From the NCBI GenBank assembly GCA_013397935.1, contig VZRN01000686.1, positions 40,958 to 104,957 of the forward strand: a stretch of DNA of 64,000 nucleotides, written 5' to 3'. This document shows positions 56,391 through 64,000 of this stretch, one piece after another. The translations under genes and the position numbers were made by a program. This stretch comes from Dasyornis broadbenti (lineage: Eukaryota > Chordata > Aves > Passeriformes > Dasyornithidae). The stretch's first letter is position 1; each line of letters begins with the position of its first letter. Below the pieces are notes generated by a model, which did not search any database, was not told the DNA's origin, and saw only the letters and a list, made by a program, of their open reading frames with translations.

Positions 56391-58859
56391 GGAAATGGAC
56401 ACATTTTAGAGATCAAAGCTGCTTTCAGTGTCGGGCTCGCTGAAGCTCTTCACCCGAACAAGTGGAATAGACAATTTATAGGCAATTAAATTAGCTTTCA
56501 TTGAAAAGCTGACCTGCAGCTCAAGCGTAATTATCAATGCCTTCTCAGAGATTTTCTGTTTTGCTTTTCTATAACCGCAATTGAGTTTTGAAATCCACAA
56601 GGACACCAAGAAGTGGCTGTGCCATTCATAGGCTGTGCTTTGACTTCCAGTGAGTGCTTCTTGTAAATCTCTTAAAAAATACGGTTCCTACTTTTGTTAT
56701 GCCACCAAGAGCTCACTGTTCTCTTCAGGATGTCACAGCTGATGCAGTAAAAATTATTGAACGAGATCCCAGTATTTCCTCTCAACTCAAAATAATTTGA
56801 AAAGCAATTCAGACAGAGGATGTAAAAAAATAATAAATGTTTTTCCCCAGCTATCTGAATGATATAAAATAAAGTGAAAGGCAGAGTACGAAAGGTTTTT
56901 CTTTGTTTTGGTTTGTGTTTTTTTCAGAATACTGTCTGAAGCATAAACAACTCTTGACAGACACCAACGGAGTTAATGTGGGCTTTATTATTTTGTTGAC
57001 AGGATTTCAATTTTGTTTTCAAATTATCGTTTTTTCCCTCCTTTGCTGCGGCTTGCTTTGCGTTGGAAATGGCTACACAGTTTGGAAACAGCGAACTGCT
57101 CTCTGCATTCCAGGGAGGAAAACGTGCCGGAAAAATATTCTCTCTCTGCGCCTTTGAAAGGAAGAACCACGACCAGATTGGTTCAAATCTGGAGACTTGC
57201 ACTGTTTGAACACTTGAAAAGTTTAATTAAAATTCACAGGTGAAATTTGATACAAGAATTGGAACGATTTGGAGAGGTTCACACCACAGGAAAGAACAGT
57301 TAGCAAATAGTGCTTTCTGTTTCTTCTACTTAAAAATGTAATTTTCATGTCTCCTGTAAAAATTGAAGCTTTCACATCATCCACTCACTAAGATTTCCTT
57401 GGAGGACAACCACTACCTGTAACGTCCTGGTTTGAGAAGAAAATCAGGCATCTCTCAGGGAAAAAAGAAAACCAGCTTATTTCTCATTATTTATTTGTAA
57501 CTGTCAATGAATTAAAGTCTCTGCTGTTTGGGGTTTTTTTATTAGCCGAGGAAATTAGTCACAACGTAGAACAAATTATTTTATCACTGGCATCAGTGGC
57601 AAGTTGACTCTGCTGAAAAAAGGCACCTCTGTATCTTCTCAAAAATGGCATTGAGCAGTGGAGAGCAACTTGCTGGAAATATTTCAAGGTTCCTTTAAAA
57701 TTCTCTCAAATTCCTTTAAGGCTTTAAATATGTTTTCTCTACTAATTTGTTAAGGTCAGCAGTATATGAACATTTACTCGTGGGTTTGTTTATCCTACTG
57801 AAATGTATTAATAGAAAAGCTGGTTATTAATGCCTCAGTTGATACATCAAGAAAATTAATTATACCAATGCATTAATTGAATCAGATTGATATCAGAACG
57901 TGCACATAGATCACTGCAAATTCACAGCTTTTAATGTAAACAGCTATAAGCTAACAAATTGATGCCTGGCTGGAAAATGTCCACCGCAAAACTCGTTCAG
58001 CAGTGACAGCTTTAATTGTTATTTATCCCAGCCAGAGCACACAGTTACAGTTCAAACCAGTTTCAAAGGTGCTACAGACACCTCAAAATCAGCTGCTGCT
58101 AATTAATTGTTATCAGTGGTACTGTTTTTAAGTGAATTAAAATGGAAGGTGTCTGCATTGGAAGCATGGCGGTGCTGCTGGGCTTTGTGGTTGATCTTGG
58201 TGATCTCCGAGCTCTTTCCCAGCCCTAACGATTCCCTGATGCTGTAATCTGGCCATTCCCAGACTTGCACTTGTCCAGAAGAGACAACGCTTTTTGTTTC
58301 CCGGGGTCACGGGGCAGGGAGAAAGGGCAGAAGGTTCAGATCTGGCTGAAGCTTCTCTTGACAGCTGCTCTCCCTTAGCGCCAGTTTGAGGCAGAGAAAG
58401 CAGATTCAGAGTGTTCCAGCAGCGCACAAATCCTCGGCATACTCCCACCAGGAAGCCGAGGGAAGGATAATCACGCATTCCCGGCAGCCAGCAGCACTTT
58501 GACTTCATCCCAGAGCTCACAGGATGGGGCTGTGCACACAGCCCAGGCCGTAGAGGAGCCGGCACTTTGGGGTACGTCGGGCATGAAGACATCTCCAGGC
58601 TTGTCACTTCCTCAGGACCTAAAGAAAGCAAAATAAAGCACGGATGAGGCAGTCTTCTCCTCCCAGGAGCTCCTCAGGGGTGACGGAGTGTGTGCTGGAA
58701 GCTGGGAATGGGGCTGGTGATCAGACACCAACCTGGAGGGCAGAGGACCTGACCATGGGCAAACAGCTCAGGGCAAGAGTCCTGCTCAGAGAACGACCCG
58801 AGAACCTGAGCACGTCCACCGTGCCCGCTGCAGGGCTGCCCAGGAGCAATCCAAGCCCT
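56391..58859. other. 2.5 kb of non-coding sequence including an AT-rich complex block
   Basis: No gene or repeat is recognised. The block 57740-58060 is AT-rich but not simple, with ATTA/TAAT, TGTTTATC and TGATATCA words, and could be a conserved regulatory element (see findings). A 164-codon minus-strand frame at 58137-58631 matches no family I know. Confidence 0.5.
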
Positions 58860-59108
58860 GGAATCACAGATCAGGCTGGAAAAGCCCTCCAGGATCCTCC
58901 AGCCCGGCCATCCACCGGCACCATCACCGTGGTCACCACGGAACCCTTTCCTCAACGCCACATCCACCCGGGTTTTGAACACATCCAGGGATTCTGCCGC
59001 TGCCCTGGGCAGCCTGGTCCAAAGCCTGACAAACCTTTTTGTGAGGAGATTTTGCCTAAGTTTGAATCTGACCACCCCTTGGCACCGCTTGGGACCGTTT
59101 CCTATGGA
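58860..59108 (-). mobile_element. CR1 LINE 3' fragment, about 250 bp
   Basis: Antisense blocks 'gaatcacagatcaggctgga', 'aaagccctccaggatcctcc', 'gttttgaacacatccaggga', 'tctgccgctgccctgggcag', 'cctggtccaaagcctgacaa' and 'gaggagattttgcctaa' follow the CR1 order. A 156-codon frame on + across it is a CR1 shadow. Confidence 0.9.
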
Positions 59109-61320
59109 AGGTAAAAACAAGGATGAGAGACTTTTATGGATCATCTGAAGCCAGCTGGACACAGGAATACGGAAAATCAATCAGGGGCCTTGAAAGGGGT
59201 TAAAAAGACATCAACAACTCCTCTTTGGACCTGCGCAAACATTTGATTATTCAATTCAGTGAGAAAACAACAGTTTCAATACTTACAGAACAAAAAATGG
59301 AGTTCTTTTGTTGCTTGAAATCCACTTTTAATTGAGTTTGTAGAAATTCTAGTAGGACATCCTGTTAACATCAAAATAAGCAAACCGATTTTTGCTTTCT
59401 GTACAATTTTATTATTTTAGCAATGTGGTGAATTGAACATGGATTAACAAATAATTTCATCCACCAGAAATGACGTTTTTGACAAAGCCAATACACATAA
59501 CAGAAGGGATTGGATTTTTAATAAAAAATGTGAGGAAAAAAGACAATAGTTACATTATGCCTTTTGACTAACTTGTGTGAGCTCTGACTTGTCTTAAGAG
59601 CAGAACAGGAGTTGTTTTTTTCTCTATCAGTGGTTAACGTTTTCTTTTTGTAAAAGCTGCATCCTCACAGCAAAACTTTGCAGGAGGCAAAAGGATAAAT
59701 TCTAGAAACGCTTCTTAAAACCAGGCACACTTTTCCCTTTTAAATCTAAATATTTTCCCACTGATCAACTCAAAGCAAAGAATCCTGAATTCTTCTCCAA
59801 CTATCCATTCCTTTGACTTAACAGTTCTCAGTAGAAATTTATCATTGCCACTTATCTGCAGCCAAATGTGCAAAAAACGTGGCAAGAACAGAGGGAGAGA
59901 GAAAATGATCTGCTCAGTCTGTCATTGAATTAATTAATTACTTGCACTAGTCCTTTCAGCACATCTATTACTTAAATAATCAATAATTTATGCATTTTTA
60001 TTCTATAATGCTTTTCTTAGATTTAACATAGAACAGGAGCAGCTTTATCCCTTTAATTATTCTGGAAAATTGTTGAGAATTTCAGCACATTTCTGTTCTG
60101 CCTCCTGAGCCTTCCTTCTTTGTGCCTCGGGATTTGATGAGATCTTCTTGGTGCCGCAGCAAAAAAAATTCCCCTGATCCCCACATGAACAGCACCTTGC
60201 AGTTATTTCTCCTCATGTTCGCTTCCTTGGTGCCTTCCTGGGTTATTTTTCACCTGCTGCAGGAATGTGCAAACACCTTCACTGTATCAGCTGAACAATC
60301 TGTTGTAATTTTTCATCCTGTGCATGCTTTTGCCTTGGGTTTTGTTTTTTTTTCTTTTTTTCCCCCCCCTTCTCCTGTGTTCGTTTATTTTCTTCAACAG
60401 CCATTCCCTTTTCTTTTCCAGAGGAGGATAATTTTAACAGCTTTTTCTGTCTGGTACTGCTTCACCACACTGGTTCCCGCTGCCCTCTTTAGCCATTCCC
60501 ACTTTAACAGAGTCACTTCCCCCGCGTTCCTTGTGGTGCTTTATTAAGTATTAACTTCTTTCCTGCAGTAGATGGCACATGCAATTCACCGTAGGATTTC
60601 TGTTCACATTTCTTCGGGTGTTCTGCGTTCCCTAAGAACTTTGGCAGAATTGAAAACGGGGGAAAGGAAAGAAAGGATCATTTTGAAAGATTCCTTCACT
60701 GCAGGCAAATCCCCTCAGTGAGGCCATTCCATTTGGACTGTTTTCCATCATTAAAGACTCGTCATTTTTTTTTCCAAGAGAAAGAGGTTTCAGCCTAGAT
60801 TTCAAAGATATATACTTGGCTTACTTAGAATGTCCTAAATCCTTTGAATGAGGTTTGTTTATTTTCTCCCCTTTGAGTCTGATTGTTGAGGCGCACCTTT
60901 AAAGGTTCCATGTTCTGCTTGGAGCTGAGGTCGTTCCTTTACGGAGCACATTGGGATCTTTATGGATGGGAGTTGCCTGACACGGTAATTCTGAGTCCTG
61001 CTGCTGCTCTGAGAACTCGATTCAAAGGCAGCAGTGAAAAGTTATCTTTCCCTGCAGCCTCCTGCAGGGGGGTTTGCGTGGCCTGCAGAGAGCTGGGGGT
61101 GTTCTTGTAAAGGATTATCTGCCACCAGGAGAAGCTACACACATTTCAGGAGCTGCTCTTGGGCTTCTGCAATTTCAAAAGGTGGTCAAACACCGAAGGA
61201 CACGCCCACAACTAGAAGGTCAGAGAGTATTCCAAAGCAGGCCTTACACAAATTATCTGTGACAGGCACATCCGGCGTCTGAATTTATCCCCAAAGGCAG
61301 GGAAGGTGCTGCTTAGAATT
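59109..61320. other. 2.2 kb of unique AT-rich non-coding sequence
   Basis: No gene is recognised. A 141-codon frame at 60122-60547 is rich in Phe, Leu and Val because of pyrimidine-rich DNA and T runs. I do not call it a membrane protein. The block 59900-60060 contains several TAATTA-type words. Confidence 0.5.
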
Positions 61321-61476
61321 AGAAGGGGCTGCCCCGGGAGGTTTGGAGTTCCCATCCCTGCAGGTGTCCAAGGAAGGGCTGGATGTGGCACTCAGAGCTC
61401 TGGGCTGGGGACAGGGTGGGCATCGGGCACTCAATGGCCTTGGAGGGCTTTTCCAACCTCAATGATTCCGTGAATT
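61321..61476 (+). mobile_element. CR1 LINE 3' end, about 155 bp
   Basis: Sense blocks 'agaaggggctgccccgggag', 'cccatccctgcaggtgtcca', 'aggaagggctggatgtggca' and 'ggcttttccaacctcaatga' end in a degraded octamer (attccgtg). It is a third CR1 subfamily type in the window. Confidence 0.9.
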
Positions 61477-61766
61477 AATTTCCAAATCCGCTGATACGAT
61501 ACAGCTCCATGTGGGTTTTCCAAGGACATGGTCCTTCAAAATTAGCATTTCTTGGTGAGTCCCGCTCATTTTAGGTTGGACAAAAATCTGATCCACAGCA
61601 CTGAAGTTTTGTTTGCTGATTTTGAAATAATCTCCATCGATACTTCATTCAGCTCAGTACAGAACGAATCTCCCGGGCAGTGTCAGTGCAGGCACACGGT
61701 GATCTCTGAGCAAACAGCCGACTGGCGGGTGCAGGAGCATCCTCCCTCTGAAGGGATGCCTTCGAC

Positions 61767-62033
61767 ACAGTCACAGAATCACAGAATATCATGGAATCAG
61801 ATTATAGAATCAGAATCTCAGAATATTTTAGGTTGGAAAAGCCCTCCAAGAACAACCACTCCCCCCGGCACTGCCAAGGCCACCACTGACCCACGCCCCC
61901 AGGTGTCACATCCCCACGGCTTTTAAATCCCATGGGGGCTCCACCACTGCCCTGGGCAGCTGTGCCAGGGCTCCACAAGCCTTTCTGGGATGAAATTTTC
62001 CCTCATCTCCAATCCAAACCTTCCCCGGAGCAA
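61767..62033 (-). mobile_element. CR1 LINE 3' fragment with an expanded tail, about 265 bp
   Basis: The first 60 bp are repeated octamer-like words (cacagaat, atcatggaat, tatagaat, ctcagaat). The body follows as 'ttttaggttggaaaagccct', 'gccaaggccaccactgaccc', 'cacggcttttaaatcc' and 'ccaccactgccctgggcag'. The tail has more copies than any other in this window. Confidence 0.95.
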
Positions 62034-62464
62034 CAGGATAAAGATCAAACTTTTAACGACACTGAGCTGTGCTTGGGTCGCTGCTGATCCCTGCATTTCT
62101 GGTGCCTTCCCAGGGCTATAAATCACTGCTTCCTGGGAGCCTGGTTGTCTGGCTGTGACACTTGGTCCGTTTGCAGCTCAAACTTGGGACGTTCTGGAAC
62201 CGTCCTGACGACACAAGATGGATTTCCCAATGTCCAGGGAATTGCACTCCTGGAGAAATGCATCTTCTTCAGCAGCGCTCAAGCCAAGATATCAGAGGTC
62301 TCGAGAGGAAGCTAATTTGAGTTGAATACCCCGATATAATAAACTCTGTTTATTTTTTACGGTAAAATTTGTGTTTAAAGCGCTGTACACTTTTGTGTTC
62401 CTGGACAGATGTAAATATGTACTGGAATGGTGAAAGAGGATATTAACATGTGCTGGAACTTGAG
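62034..62464. other. Unique spacer between two CR1 copies
   Basis: No gene is recognised and there is no distinct repeat. Confidence 0.4.
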
Positions 62465-62652
62465 CTGGCCCAGGGTGCCCAGAGAAGCTGGGGCTGCCCC
62501 TGGATCCCTGGCAGTGTCCAAGGCCAGGTTGGACACTGGGGCTTGGAGCAGCCTGGGGCAGTGGAAGGTGTCCCTGCCCACGGCAGGGGTGGAAAGGGCT
62601 GAGCTTTACATCCCTTCCGCCCCAAACCAGTCTGGGATTCTGGGATTCCATG
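62465..62652 (+). mobile_element. Young CR1 LINE 3' end with two octamers
   Basis: The sense strand runs from 'ctggcccagggtgcccagag' to 'ccccaaaccagtctgg'. It ends with octamers attctggg (62637-62644) and attccatg (62645-62652). It carries the same diagnostic bases as the 48630 copy and starts at the same consensus position. Confidence 0.95.
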
Positions 62653-64000
62653 TAAATGTTCACATTTGCAGCTCAGCTTTCTAAAATGTTGTTATTTATG
62701 GCTCCTAGTAAAAGGATGCCATAGTTTTATTACTACTCTACTCAGAAAATATAAATGGAAATAACAATAACAATAACGAAAGCAGAATATTGTGAGTTGA
62801 CTCTTTTTTATTCTCCTTCCTTCCAGAATCTTCTATCAAAGTGCTAAAAACCTGAGAAATGATTTTCAGTTTCTTCAGGATTTCCTCACAGGAACAATTT
62901 ATTTTTATTCTTAATCCTCCCTACTTCATGAAATACAAGAGCTTTTCTCATCACGGAACGAGAAATCTGCAACTCTCAATTGCCTGATTAACCTCTGAGG
63001 CTGGATCTTAATACTCCGAAAATATCATTGATAATTATATCCTGCAAGATTGCGTTCGCAGTTTCCACGTTCAGGGGTTTTTTACTAAAACCTGCAGGAT
63101 TAGATGATGAGCTTCCCAAAACCAACACAGTTCAGTCGATAGTGTCCAATGGAATATCGCCAGGGAAATGGAAAATGAAAACAGGGAATATCTAGGCATG
63201 GATAAGGATGAAGTCTCAGCAACGTTTCACAAGATAAAATGTATTTTCCAGTATTTACTATTACTGTACACAGACACGGGTGAAAAAACAAGAAAGTTCA
63301 TCTTCTGAAGAGAGTGGGAGCACTCAAGGTTTATGGAATGAACAATTAGCCTCCATCCAAATTCAAATCATTTCTATGAACGAGTCCTTGGACACCAATG
63401 GATGATACACAATTTAATCATCACTGGAATCTATAAGACTCTGATCTTACAGAATTAATTAACTTGAGAATTTTGTACTGTTTACTCACTCGGAGGTTTG
63501 TGCCCACGGCGTTGAAATAATAAAAAAAATTAGCCGACGACTGCTAGAAATATTTGGTTTAGCCTGATTTCTCAAGCAACAGATGGTTGTTTGATAAATA
63601 ATTGGGGACTTAATGGAAAGTTCTTAAAAGTAACTGTAAAAAATTATAAGTAACCTCACCAGGCTATTTTTACACATCATTGCAGAGCAGTTCTGTTATT
63701 CTACTGTGTACATCTGGAATACAGAATATTAAACTTTGATTATTTTCCCTACCTGTCCAATCTGTAGATAATTATATGGTTAGTACAATGATTTTCACAG
63801 CAACTTTTATCCCCCAAATTAAATGCAAGCATGTGCTCTATTACTTAGTCATTTTAACAACTGATTTGAATTTAATTTAATCTTAAACCGCACAATGTGC
63901 TATATTCATTACACTTTTTAATTTCTTGTGTTTTCTGCAATTTGGATTTTAATATTACAGCCTGTACTCTGTAATGAGTTTTTCCCCCTTTTTTTTTTTT
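62653..64000. other. 1.3 kb of AT-rich unique sequence to the window end
   Basis: No gene or CR1 copy is recognised. There is a short (AATAAC)-type run at 62760-62777. The window ends inside a poly-T run. Confidence 0.45.

Noticed and set aside
60122..60547. 141-codon hydrophobic frame that might look like a membrane protein
   Set aside because: The hydrophobicity arises from T- and C-rich simple DNA. There are no regular transmembrane pattern or family motifs.
1..64000. CRISPR arrays, prokaryotic operons, insertion sequences, phage or plasmid genes
   Set aside because: Composition, CR1 content and the absence of long frames or ribosome-binding-site structure all point to a vertebrate nuclear genome.
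1..64000. Endogenous retrovirus or LTR
   Set aside because: I saw no paired long terminal repeats, primer-binding site or gag/pol-like frames. A solitary, diverged LTR could be missed by eye.

Overview
The window reads as non-coding DNA from a bird, most likely a passerine or related neoavian. The main evidence is about 26 fragments of CR1 non-LTR retrotransposons on both strands. Several end in the CR1 3' octamer tail (ATTCYRTG-type repeats). CR1 is the dominant interspersed repeat of birds, and the GC-rich, nearly uniform copies here (31.8, 40.7, 48.6, 55.9 and 62.5 kb) look like a comparatively young avian subfamily. The species cannot be named from the sequence alone.

I recognise no protein-coding gene, RNA gene, CRISPR array, prokaryotic element or complete retroviral element. 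All open reading frames are short (234 codons at most), overlap on both strands and match no family I know. The longest ones lie in CR1 copies or in stop-poor simple repeats. The window is best described as intergenic or deep intronic DNA. Short exons cannot be excluded by eye.

Layout: 1-3.4 kb holds four CR1 fragments. 3.4-10.8 kb is mostly unique sequence. 10.8-16.7 kb has one CR1 copy and a 220-bp AT-rich tract at 16 kb. 16.7-18 kb has a CR1 copy interrupted by a (GAT)n microsatellite and an 18-bp-unit minisatellite. A CpG-rich segment without a recognisable gene lies near 20.0-20.6 kb. CR1 fragments recur at 22.1-22.7, 25.2-26.0, 31.8-32.2, 35.3, 36.3, 38.9, 40.7, 44.8-45.4, 48.6, 50.6, 55.8-56.4, 58.9 and 61.3-62.7 kb. 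Polypyrimidine tracts lie at 33.6 and 37.3 kb. Two assembly gaps (26.6 and 40.0 kb) each lie beside long A runs, and a 47-nt poly-T lies at 42.5 kb.

No gene set working together can be described. The items most worth following up are the CpG-rich segment, several AT-rich homeodomain-motif blocks that could be conserved non-coding elements, and the CR1 subfamily structure (linked diagnostic bases, two copies truncated at the same point, nested and inverted copies). I found no convincing sign of a new biological system.
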